This document shows positions 55,234 through 63,236 of a stretch of DNA of 64,000 nucleotides, piece after piece; positions within the stretch are counted from its first letter, which is position 1; every line of letters begins with the position of its first letter. Position numbers and translations under genes: made by a program. Origin of the DNA: Trinickia soli (GTDB lineage Bacteria > Pseudomonadota > Gammaproteobacteria > Burkholderiales > Burkholderiaceae); NCBI RefSeq assembly GCF_002879855.1, contig NZ_PNYB01000018.1:62001-126000 (forward strand). Reading direction: 5' to 3'. A model generated the notes under the pieces. That model was not told where the DNA came from and made no database searches. It saw only the letters and a program-made list of their open reading frames with translations.

Positions 55234-55892
55234 TGGCAAACGTCGTCATCTTCGGCATTCAGGACTACGCCGAACTCGCACATTACTATCTTGAGCACGA
55301 TTCGCCGCACGAGGTCGCGGCGTTTTGCGTCAACCGCGCCTATCTGCCGGAGGGCGCGACGTTCAGGGGTCTACCCGTCGTCGCATTCGAAGAGGTCGCG
55401 CGGTCGCATCCGCCGTCGGCTTTCAGTTTCTTTGCGCCGATGTCGCCCAAGCATATGAACCGGGATCGCGAGCGCGTCTACCTTGAAATCAAGGAGCACG
55501 GCTACGAACTCATTAGTTATGTGAGCTCCAAAGCCACGCGATTCGACAACCCGATCGGCGATAACTGCTTCATCCTCGAAGACAACACGTTGCAGCCGTT
55601 CACGTCGATCGGTAACAACGTCGTGCTCTGGAGCGGCAACCACATCGGGCACCACGGGCGTATCGAAGATCACGTGACGGTCACGTCGCACGTCGTCATG
55701 TCCGGGCATTGCACAATCGGCGCGTACAGCTTCCTGGGCGTCAACGCGACCTTGCGCGATGGCATAAGTATCGGCCAAGGCTCATTCATCGCCATGGCGA
55801 CGGCAGTCACAAAAAGTACTGAACCGTGGTCGGTCTATAAGGGCAATCCCGCCACGAAGCTCGCGATGTCGAGCACCGACCTGAAGATCTGA
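55233..55892 (+). CDS. NeuD/PglD-like sugar acyltransferase (left-handed beta helix)
   Basis: 219 residues. An N-terminal Rossmann-like half (MANVVIFGIQDYAELAHYYL) with a C-terminal hexapeptide left-handed beta-helix (for example NPIGDNCFILEDNTLQPFTS, TIGAYSFLGVNATLRDGISI) is the layout of NeuD/PglD O- or N-acyltransferases, and His149-type residues (NHIGHHGRI) lie in the helix. In VioA-containing loci the partner acyltransferase VioB has the same fold, so it may acylate the amino sugar. Starts on the last base of the methyltransferase stop. Confidence 0.85.
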   Translation: MANVVIFGIQDYAELAHYYLEHDSPHEVAAFCVNRAYLPEGATFRGLPVVAFEEVARSHPPSAFSFFAPMSPKHMNRDRERVYLEIKEHGYELISYVSSKATRFDNPIGDNCFILEDNTLQPFTSIGNNVVLWSGNHIGHHGRIEDHVTVTSHVVMSGHCTIGAYSFLGVNATLRDGISIGQGSFIAMATAVTKSTEPWSVYKGNPATKLAMSSTDLKI

Positions 55893-55903
55893 GGGGCGAG
55901 CGC

Positions 55904-56863
55904 GTGGCAGGCATCCGTTGGGAAAAGCGTGGGCTCATCTATACCGTCGACGAGCGGCTGCCGTGGGCGACGTCGCATGCGCAGATCCCCACCGTTGCGG
56001 GCACCCGGGACGGTGCGCTGCAGCTCCTGTTCAGCAGCCGCGACGCAAACAACCGCAGCGCGATCGCATCGCTCGACGTTGCGGCATGCAACCCCGCCCA
56101 AGTACTGCAGGTCCAGCGCTCGGCGGTGATGGAATTGGGCAAGCTCGGTACATTCGACGACTGCGGCATGATGCCCTCATCGGTCGTGGAGCACGACGGC
56201 ATCCGCTATCTGTACTACATCGGCTGGAACGTGCGCAATACCATCCCGTATCACAACTCGGTTGGTCTCGCGACTAGCGAGGACGGCGGGCGCACCTACC
56301 GGCGGATGTTCGACGGGCCTGTAATGGACCGCACGGCAGAAGAACCGTATTTTTGCGGCACGACATGCGTACGCATCGAGAACGGTGTCTGGCGAAATTG
56401 GTACCTGTCCTGCACGGGCTGGATAAAAGTGGACGGCAAACCCGAGCCTCGTTACCACTTGAAGTACGCGGAGTCCCGCGACGGCATCCACTGGTTGCGA
56501 GAGGGCGTCGTCGCGATCGATTACGCCGACGAGGCGGAAGGCGGGCTCGTTAGGGCATCCATTCACCATGACGGCCGCCTCTATCGCATGTGGTACTGCC
56601 GACGCAATCACACGGGTTACCGGGAAACCAGCGTGGGCAGCTACCGGATAGGTTACGCCGAGTCGACCGACGGCATCGTTTGGAGGCGGCTCGATGAGCA
56701 CGCCGGTTTAGACGTATCGGCCGCCGGCTGGGATTCGTTCATGGTTGCCTATCCGGAAGTGACGCAGTGTGGCGATCGCCTTTACCTCTTCTATAACGGC
56801 AATGGCTTCGGCGCGAGCGGCTTCGGTTACGCGGACGCGGTTATCCATTCGAACCAGGAATAG
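55904..56863 (+). CDS. Five-bladed beta-propeller protein, glycosidase-like
   Basis: 319 residues. Repeating blades of the type YAESRDGIHWLREGVVAIDY and GYAESTDGIVWRRLDEHAG, with WYLSCTGWIKVDGKPEPRY and LYRMWYCRRNHTGY between, fit a five-bladed propeller of the GH43/GH32/GH130-like superfamily. Such proteins occur in glycan loci with glycosidase or sugar-binding roles; a catalytic assignment is not possible from the sequence alone. GTG start at 55904 with GAGGGG upstream, 11 bases after the acyltransferase. No signal peptide, so it is cytoplasmic. Confidence 0.75.
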   Translation: MAGIRWEKRGLIYTVDERLPWATSHAQIPTVAGTRDGALQLLFSSRDANNRSAIASLDVAACNPAQVLQVQRSAVMELGKLGTFDDCGMMPSSVVEHDGIRYLYYIGWNVRNTIPYHNSVGLATSEDGGRTYRRMFDGPVMDRTAEEPYFCGTTCVRIENGVWRNWYLSCTGWIKVDGKPEPRYHLKYAESRDGIHWLREGVVAIDYADEAEGGLVRASIHHDGRLYRMWYCRRNHTGYRETSVGSYRIGYAESTDGIVWRRLDEHAGLDVSAAGWDSFMVAYPEVTQCGDRLYLFYNGNGFGASGFGYADAVIHSNQE

Positions 56864-56871
56864 GAATCAGG

Positions 56872-57588
56872 ATGGAACCAATGCACATCGTCGCCGGCCA
56901 TTTCGCGAAGCTTGGGTACCTGGTCCTCGCATGCGAGTCTCTGCAGGAGAGGATGCGCGCTGTGCGCGTGAGGTTCGAGCAACGCTTCCTTCCCCGATTT
57001 AGTGCGGACGCCACGCGCAATCGCAACATCGTCAAGCTGGTGGCCGAAGACATCGACGTGAAGCGATTCTTTTGCTCCGACGAACTGATCGAAGCGCTCC
57101 GCGTACAGCTCGACATTATCGAGCCTGTCCAAACGGGTCCGATCGTGACGCATTACACTGCAAGCGATCTGACCGGCAATAACTACGGGCTCCCCTATCA
57201 CCAGGACTGGCCGAGCATGGGTACGTCGACGAGAGGTGTCATCGCTTGGACTTCAATCGGAGATATTGGCCCCGGAGGGCCCGGTCTGCGTATCGTCCCA
57301 GGCAGTCAGTTGCGCGGATTGTGGCCTGGCACGCAAACGGACTCAGGGTACGTACTCGATGATCAAAACGTGGCGGGTGCGCTCGATCTCGAAGTCGAGG
57401 CCGGTCAAATCTTGTTGATGTCGCCGTTTCTCGTGCATAAGACAAAGACGTCTCACGAACCCAAGTGGAAGCTGTCGCTATCTTGCCGCTTTGATGACCT
57501 GGCTTGCGAGGCATGGGATCGTCGCAACTTCGTCAGCGCATATCGGACGACAGTGGATCGCAGCGTTTACCTTGCCGGGAGCTATTAA
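56872..57588 (+). CDS. PhyH-type Fe(II)/2-oxoglutarate dioxygenase
   Basis: 238 residues. The iron site is the HxD motif in LPYHQDWPSMG (near residues 106-108), with the distal His in FLVHKTKTS (near 183) and the 2-oxoglutarate-binding Arg in LSLSCRFDD. The segment GPGGPGLRIVPGSQLRGLWP is typical of the phytanoyl-CoA dioxygenase superfamily. It probably hydroxylates a sugar or an acyl group on the glycan; the hydroxyacyl groups on viosamine-type sugars make this an attractive idea. Starts 8 bases after the propeller gene and is last in the operon. Confidence 0.85.
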   Translation: MEPMHIVAGHFAKLGYLVLACESLQERMRAVRVRFEQRFLPRFSADATRNRNIVKLVAEDIDVKRFFCSDELIEALRVQLDIIEPVQTGPIVTHYTASDLTGNNYGLPYHQDWPSMGTSTRGVIAWTSIGDIGPGGPGLRIVPGSQLRGLWPGTQTDSGYVLDDQNVAGALDLEVEAGQILLMSPFLVHKTKTSHEPKWKLSLSCRFDDLACEAWDRRNFVSAYRTTVDRSVYLAGSY

Positions 57589-57637
57589 CCGGTTGAAGCG
57601 CTGGGCCGCAGCCGAGCGACAGGCGGCCGGCTTTTGC

Positions 57638-58420
57638 TCACCGGCTGAAGATGCAATTCCAAAGGCCAGCGTAGTTTTGTACTTGGTGCTGGCGGGTCAG
57701 CTTGAATCCGAGCGTGCGAAACTGGCTCGCCAGCTTGTCCATCTTCGCATCTTCGATTTCGATAAAAATCTCCTTGCAGCGTCGCAGCGATTCGCTTGCG
57801 CCAGCAATGACTGGCAGTTCGTGCCCATCGACGTCGATCTTGACGTATTCGGGCTCGCGCAACCCCATCTGTGCGCGCCACCGATCGAAATGGACGAGCT
57901 GAATCGGATGCACGTGCTGCGGGGCGAACTCGCCGCCTGACACGGCAGTTGGCGACCCAACGATCTTTTCGTGCGCACCCAGTTCCATCTTGCGAATGAA
58001 AAGCTCGCCCACGCCAAAGCGATCGGAAGCGGCTACGTTAAATGCGGCGAGTGCGCCGTCGTCCGCTCGATTGAGAAACGCGTTCCATGAAAGCAGGAAA
58101 TAGTTGGACGGGTCGGGCTCGATCGCGGTGACTCTCAGGCCTCGCTTTGCCGCATAGATCGCGAAAATTCCATTGCTTGCGCCGAAGTCGTAGTAGGCGG
58201 CACCGCGCGGGATGCCATCTATCCAATCAAGGAGTTCCGGTTCGATGTATTCGAGGCCCGCGGCCATCCACAACAGCCGTTTGCTGGGAGCGAGCCATCG
58301 TAGCGTGAGACCGCGAATCTCGGCTTCGTAAATGTGGCTGTCGAGATTGAACGCCTCTGCATGCTCGATGGCCTTGGGGCCGACCAATGTTTCGAGAGGA
58401 ACAAACTTCCATGTGTCCAT
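57638..58420 (-). CDS. FkbM-family methyltransferase
   Basis: 260 residues, class I methyltransferase: YYDFGASNGIFAIYAAKRGL, VTAIEPDPSNYFLLSWNAFL, and the FkbM signature YVKIDVDGHELPVIAGASES. FkbM-type enzymes often O-methylate sugars or polyketides, and are common in glycan loci. ATG at 58420, chosen over an in-frame start at 58441 because the family begins close to MDTWKF. Convergent with the dioxygenase gene and divergent from the TPR-GT9 gene. Confidence 0.85.
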   Translation of the reverse strand: MDTWKFVPLETLVGPKAIEHAEAFNLDSHIYEAEIRGLTLRWLAPSKRLLWMAAGLEYIEPELLDWIDGIPRGAAYYDFGASNGIFAIYAAKRGLRVTAIEPDPSNYFLLSWNAFLNRADDGALAAFNVAASDRFGVGELFIRKMELGAHEKIVGSPTAVSGGEFAPQHVHPIQLVHFDRWRAQMGLREPEYVKIDVDGHELPVIAGASESLRRCKEIFIEIEDAKMDKLASQFRTLGFKLTRQHQVQNYAGLWNCIFSR

Positions 58421-58803
58421 TGCTGGCCCTTGTGGTTGCAATCAAGCGAGATGAGAGCCCCGGAAGGCAAGAACGTCTGAAGGAACTCGGTCTGCAAGCC
58501 TGCATTGTAGCGAGCCGGCGGCCGGCTCTAACCGAAAGAAAGACCCCATATTGGCGCTCAATTCGCCCCGCCAGAGAGCCGGGTTCGTTATTTCACCCGG
58601 CAGTCACGGCCGGATCTACCGCGAGGACAGCTTCGCCCTCGGACCTGACAACCCAACGACAAACCCAGACGAGCCCGCTCAAAGCAAGGAATAGCGCCCA
58701 GCAATGCGCGTTGTTCCGGCCATTGCAGTGCACCCGTTGCCCGTATGCTGGGCGCGATAACCTGCTCAACCTGCCCAAAACGCCCCACGCGCGTGGGCAA
58801 CTC
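58421..58803. other. Divergent intergenic region
   Basis: 383 bases between the FkbM gene and the TPR-GT9 gene. A plus-strand open frame runs through it to 58387, but residues before 58804 look random and low in family signal. Both promoters should lie here; none is clear. Confidence 0.5.
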
Positions 58804-60666
58804 ATGCAACAGCACCCGCCCACGCTAGCTCAGTCCGGGCCGCCGCCCGCAAAACCGACCATGTCCCAGCCACGTGCCGACCGCGCCGTTTCACCGCAGA
58901 GCGTGCTTGCGCCATGCGCCGACAGCCGGCTTGCCGATGCGCCGTCCGACGCGCAGCCGTCGGACGATGCCGCGTGCGCGGCACCCACGAACAGCGATCC
59001 TCATGCGTTGGCGGAAGCCTTGAACGGCGTGGCGGCGGCGCTCGCTGCACGCGGCGATCCGAATGCGACGCAGGCTTATAAGTCGCTCGGCGATGTCCTG
59101 CTGCAACTCGATCGCCCCGCCGAGGCGGAGCAGGCTTACGGTCAAGCCTTGACGCTGCGCCCGCAGGATCCCGAAGCGTTATTCGGTCTCGGCCGCCTGC
59201 TCTACGCACAGCAGCGCTTGCCCGAAGCGGCGCTCGCCTCGCAATTGGCCATCATGGTCAAGCCCGATCATGCGCAGGCGCGCGTCAACCTGGCTTGCGT
59301 GTTGCTCGATCTCGGCCGCCCGGCCGAGGCCGAAGCGACGCTGCGCGAGGCGCCGGCACACAACGGCGGCGATGCCGACGTGCATTTCACGCTGGGGCTC
59401 GCGTTGGAAAAGACGGGGCGCTATGTCGAAGCTGAAGCGGCTTACCGGGAAACGTTGAAGCTGAGCCCCAACGCGGTCGCGGCGCACATCAATCTGGGCA
59501 ACGTACTGCAGCAATCGGGGCGTTTGCACGAAGCCGTGAGTGCCTACCGGCAGGCGCTCGCGCTGAACCCGTCGGTTGCGCCAAGCCACTACAACCTCGC
59601 CACCCTGTTGCGCGCGCTTGATCGGCCGCACGAAGCCGAGCCGCTCTATCGCCGCGCGCTCGAACTCGCGCCCGACTATCACGATGCCCGATTCGGCCTC
59701 GGCACTTTGCTGCTCAGTCTCGGTCGCTTCGATGAAGGCTGGCGGCTCTTCGAATCGCGCTATGCGTTGCCGCGTTTTCTGCATTGCCGAACCAAGGCGA
59801 TGCTGCCGCTGCCGCAATGGCAGGGTGAACCGCTGACAGGCCGCTCGTTGCTCGTCTGGCAGGAAGACGGCCTTGGCGACATGATCCAGTTCGGCCGCTA
59901 CCTGCCGTTGTTGAAAGCGGCGGGCGCCGCGCGGGTCGATGTCGTCTGCGAAAGCGCGCTGCATCGTTTGTTCTCGACCGTCGAAGGTGTGGACGGCGTG
60001 CTCACGCACGAGACGGCGAAGTCGCGCTACAACGACTACGACTGTTGGACGAGTCTGCTGAGCGCGCCGCTGCATGTGCAGACGACGCTCGACTCGATTC
60101 CATCCGCCGCTTATCTGAAGGTCGATGCCTCACGCGCCGCTTACTGGCGCGAGCGCCTCGCGCACCTGCCGCCGGGGCCGCGCGTCGGCGTGGTGTGGAA
60201 AGGCAACCCGCGCCATCACAACGACGCGCATCGGTCGATGACGTCGCTCGCTGCGTTGTTGCCGCTCTGGGGTTGGCCCGGCGCATCGTTCGTGAGCCTG
60301 CAAAAAGGGCAAGACGAGGAAGAAGCGCAGCGGCCGCATGCTTATCAGCCGTTGCTCGCGCTCGGGCATGAGCTGACCGACTTCGCCGACACGGCCGCGT
60401 TGATCGATGGATTGGATCTGATCGTATCGGTCGATACGTCTACCGCGCATCTGGCTGCTTCGCTCGGCAAGCCATGCTGGGTGCTGTTGCCGCACCACGA
60501 TCCGGATTGGCGCTGGCTGCACGGGCGCAGCGACTCGCCGTGGTACCCGGGCACGATGCGCGTGTTCTGGCAACCGCGCGCCGGCAATTGGTCGGCGCCT
60601 CTCGAGGCGATGCTGCAAGCCGGTCTGCAGCGATTTGCTTTAACGCAGCCCGTTTCGGCGACGTAA
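58804..60666 (+). CDS. TPR protein with GT9-like glycosyltransferase domain
   Basis: About 620 residues from ATG 58804 (a Met at 58861 would also serve). Ala/Pro-rich leader to about residue 75, then about seven TPR units (for example NAVAAHINLGNVLQQSGRLH), then from about 360 a GT9/heptosyltransferase-like domain: SLLVWQEDGLGDMIQFGRYL, GPRVGVVWKGNPRHHNDAHR, and DLIVSVDTSTAHLAASLGKP. GT9-type domains after TPRs are found next to flagellar glycosylation loci in Burkholderiales; the acceptor is unknown. It lies at the end of the island, convergent with motB2. Confidence 0.82.
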   Translation: MQQHPPTLAQSGPPPAKPTMSQPRADRAVSPQSVLAPCADSRLADAPSDAQPSDDAACAAPTNSDPHALAEALNGVAAALAARGDPNATQAYKSLGDVLLQLDRPAEAEQAYGQALTLRPQDPEALFGLGRLLYAQQRLPEAALASQLAIMVKPDHAQARVNLACVLLDLGRPAEAEATLREAPAHNGGDADVHFTLGLALEKTGRYVEAEAAYRETLKLSPNAVAAHINLGNVLQQSGRLHEAVSAYRQALALNPSVAPSHYNLATLLRALDRPHEAEPLYRRALELAPDYHDARFGLGTLLLSLGRFDEGWRLFESRYALPRFLHCRTKAMLPLPQWQGEPLTGRSLLVWQEDGLGDMIQFGRYLPLLKAAGAARVDVVCESALHRLFSTVEGVDGVLTHETAKSRYNDYDCWTSLLSAPLHVQTTLDSIPSAAYLKVDASRAAYWRERLAHLPPGPRVGVVWKGNPRHHNDAHRSMTSLAALLPLWGWPGASFVSLQKGQDEEEAQRPHAYQPLLALGHELTDFADTAALIDGLDLIVSVDTSTAHLAASLGKPCWVLLPHHDPDWRWLHGRSDSPWYPGTMRVFWQPRAGNWSAPLEAMLQAGLQRFALTQPVSAT

Positions 60667-60789
60667 CGACGATTGCAGCGGACCGCTGCAGCGGCGCATT
60701 CGGGCGCATCCGATCATCAACGCCCTCCTGGCCTCAATCCGGCGCGTCGACGCATCGCACCCGATGCGCCGCCTTGCGCTACGACGCTT

Positions 60790-61767
60790 TCATCGGGCGG
60801 CTACGGGCCGCATCGCCACGGGCTTCACCGCGTTTTGCAGCGTCGGCGCGGCCGGCTGCGTATCGTCGATGGAAGTCGCCCTGCCGCCATCCTTGAAGAA
60901 CGCCTGCTCGGCTGCCTTGTTCATCACGAGGATGCTGATGCGCCGGTTCGTCGGTGCGTTGGTATCGTTCCCCTGCAGCGGCTGCACGTCGGCCAGCCCG
61001 CGCACTTGCAGCACCTTATCGAGCCGCATGCCGCCCGTGACGAGCGCGCGACGCGCCGCATTGGCCCGTTCGGAGGACAGCTCCCAGTTCGTGTAGCCGT
61101 CCTCGCCCCCGCCGTACGGGACATCGTCGGTGTGCCCGGCGATCGAAATAGGGTTCTCGACGTCGTTCAGCGTCCCGCCGATCTGCGAGAGAATCGTCAC
61201 GGCATACGGTTGCAGCTTCGTGCTGCCGAGCGCGAACATCGGCCGCTTCTGCGAATCGACGATTTCGATGCGCAGCCCTTCGGCCGTAATCGAAATGCGG
61301 ATCTGGTCCTTGTACGCGTTCAGCGCCGGCACATGCTCGATCAGCGACGTCAGCTTCTGCTTCAACTGCTGTAATCGCTGCGAATCGTCCTGAACGGGCT
61401 GCACGGTCGGGGCCTGCACGGCGGGATTGGGCTGCGCCATTGCAGCCACGCCCGGCCGGGTATCGGAAATATCATGCCCGCCGCCCTGAACGATGCTCGG
61501 GCGCGTGGCATCGGAGCTTTCCTTGCCCGAGAACAACGCCGACAGCGGCGTATTGAAGTATTGGGAAATGCCTTCCTTGTCGTACTTCGAAGTCGATCCA
61601 AGCAACCACATCAGCAGAAAGAACGCCATCATCGCGGTGACGAAGTCGGCATAGGCGATCTTCCATGCGCCGCCGTGATGGCCTTCATGGTCGCCGCCCT
61701 TCCTGCGTCGAACGACGATGCTCATCGGCCGCTTGTCGGCGGCCTCTTTGGAGAGTCTGTCACCCAT
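60790..61767 (-). CDS. Second MotB-type stator protein
   Basis: 325 residues with the same plan as the MotB at 29436: GGAWKIAYADFVTAMMAFFL (TM with proton-binding Asp), OmpA-like domain SIAGHTDDVPYGGGEDGYTN, ELSSERANAARRALV, TNRRISILVM. It is a paralogue, not a copy: HEGHHGG replaces KKGHHGG and the linker differs. It starts 18 bases after the motA paralogue stop. H+ type by TM sequence. Possible alternative stator for other viscosity or load conditions. Confidence 0.93.
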   Translation of the reverse strand: MGDRLSKEAADKRPMSIVVRRRKGGDHEGHHGGAWKIAYADFVTAMMAFFLLMWLLGSTSKYDKEGISQYFNTPLSALFSGKESSDATRPSIVQGGGHDISDTRPGVAAMAQPNPAVQAPTVQPVQDDSQRLQQLKQKLTSLIEHVPALNAYKDQIRISITAEGLRIEIVDSQKRPMFALGSTKLQPYAVTILSQIGGTLNDVENPISIAGHTDDVPYGGGEDGYTNWELSSERANAARRALVTGGMRLDKVLQVRGLADVQPLQGNDTNAPTNRRISILVMNKAAEQAFFKDGGRATSIDDTQPAAPTLQNAVKPVAMRPVAAR

Positions 61768-61785
61768 CGCTGCATGCGCCCTTGA

Positions 61786-62664
61786 TTATGACGAAGTGGC
61801 CGGCTTCGAGACCTTGGTCGCGCGCACCGTGTCGTCGAGTTCCTTGAAGGTCGGGCGATCGTTCGTGAACAACACCTTGCGGCCGAACTCGACGGCCACC
61901 GAAGGCGCATAGCCGCTCAGCGATGCGAGCAGCACAGCCTTCACGCACTGGAACGGCTTCGAAGCGGCGCGCCCCTTCGCATGCAACAGATCGGCCAGGG
62001 GCCCGATGAATCCATACGACAGCAAAATGCCGAGGAACGTGCCGACGAGCGCGGCTGCGATCATCTCGCCGAGAATGGCCGGCGGCGCGCCGACGGACCC
62101 CATCGTATGCACGACGCCCATGACGGCCGCTACGATGCCGAATGCCGGCAGGCCGTCGGCCATTTTTTGCAGCGCGTTGGCGACGACCGATTCTTCGGCG
62201 TGATGTGTCGTCAGTTCCTCGTCCATCAGGTCCTGCATTTCGAGGACGTTGATGTTGCCCGTCGACATCATGCGCAGATAGTCGGTGATGAAATCGAGCA
62301 GATGATGATCGCCCGAGATCGTCGGATACTTTTGGAACAGCGGACTCTGTTCGGGCGCATCGACATCGCCTTCGAGCGCCATCATCCCTTCCTTGCGGGC
62401 CTTCTGCATGAGTTCATAGAGCAGCGCGATCAATTCCAGGTATTTGGCCTTGTCGTAGCGCGGGCCTTTGAAGCACGCCGGCAAGCTGGCGATGGTCTTC
62501 TTCAACGTGGTGACCGGGTTGGCCACGACGAACGCGCCGAAGGCCGCGCCGAAAATACACATGAGCTCGAACGGCTGAAGCAGTGCATACAAGTGCCCGC
62601 CCTCGCCGACGAAGCTGCCGATCACGGCGCCGAGCACCAAGAGCCACCCAATTGCGACAAACAT
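61786..62664 (-). CDS. Second MotA-type stator protein
   Basis: 292 residues, four membrane helices: MFVAIGWLLVLGAVIGSFVG, IFGAAFGAFVVANPVTTLKK, LPAFGIVAAVMGVVHTMG and GTFLGILLSYGFIGPLADL. It carries the same cytoplasmic-loop motif (DKAKYLELIALLYELMQKAR) as MotA. ATG at 62664 has GGGAGAAATT upstream. Together with the MotB paralogue it forms a second stator pair at the right end of the flagellar region, with no che genes behind it. Confidence 0.93.
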   Translation of the reverse strand: MFVAIGWLLVLGAVIGSFVGEGGHLYALLQPFELMCIFGAAFGAFVVANPVTTLKKTIASLPACFKGPRYDKAKYLELIALLYELMQKARKEGMMALEGDVDAPEQSPLFQKYPTISGDHHLLDFITDYLRMMSTGNINVLEMQDLMDEELTTHHAEESVVANALQKMADGLPAFGIVAAVMGVVHTMGSVGAPPAILGEMIAAALVGTFLGILLSYGFIGPLADLLHAKGRAASKPFQCVKAVLLASLSGYAPSVAVEFGRKVLFTNDRPTFKELDDTVRATKVSKPATSS

Positions 62665-62924
62665 AATTTCTCCCAAAGCGCCAAGCTGCGCTTCGCACGG
62701 GGCGCCGGCGCGGGTGCGCACGGGCGCGATGCAAGGCGAACGAATCGTTCGTAGTCCTATCGATTGTTCGAACGCAAGCAGCTCGACGAAGGCGGTAGGT
62801 TTTTACCGATGCCGATTTCGGCGATCCTGCGACGACACCGCGAGGTCAGATATTCGTTCATGCCTTGCTAACGGCGTGGGGAGGCGATAGCTAAAGGGCA
62901 GGCATCACTGAATAAACGGGGACG

Positions 62925-62951
62925 TACCGAACAGTCGACGCGCGTTCGGTA
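62925..62951. repeat. Inverted repeat, candidate operator
   Basis: TACCGAAC (62925-62932) and GTTCGGTA (62944-62951) are perfect reverse complements with an 11-base spacer. This size suits a dimeric regulator; no matching regulator gene is in the window. Confidence 0.45.
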
Positions 62952-62974
62952 TCGATGACCGATCCGCCAAGATC

Positions 62975-62988
62975 TTGATTTGGGTCAA
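62975..62988 (+). promoter_or_regulatory. FNR/Anr-like box ahead of the PBP2 gene
   Basis: TTGAT-TTGG-GTCAA differs from the FNR/Anr consensus TTGAT-N4-ATCAA in one base. A class II FNR promoter would place the start near 63023; a weak -10 (TTATTG) lies near 63010. This leaves a leader of about 210 bases before the PBP2 ATG. Low-oxygen control is suggested but not shown. Confidence 0.45.
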
Positions 62989-63236
62989 TGGCGATACAGG
63001 GACACCCGGTTATTGGCGTCGAACCGGATTCCGCTTCTGCGCGTAAATCGGTCTGAGTTTCGCTTCGTCTTGCTCGTGCATGGCCAAATCATGTCGAGAA
63101 TCGCGCAACCTTGACCATCGACGTCACCGTCATTGATGTGGACGCCCTATTTGGGCAGTCACCATCCGCATTTCCTGTCGCTTAATCCCGTTACCAGCCC
63201 CGCCACAACCACCCCGATTCAAAAGGACCCGCATCA

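Larger units (their letters stand above)
62665..63236. other. Intergenic region with inverted repeat and FNR-like box
   Basis: 572 bases between motA2 (leftward) and the PBP2 gene (rightward). Contains the inverted repeat at 62925-62951 and the FNR/Anr-like box at 62975-62988. No gene is supported, and no sigma-28 promoter for motA2 was found. Confidence 0.55.

Noticed and set aside
58387-58803. N-terminal extension of the TPR-GT9 protein by 139 residues
   Set aside because: The extra residues overlap the start of the divergent FkbM gene and look random; starts at 58804 or 58861 are more reasonable.
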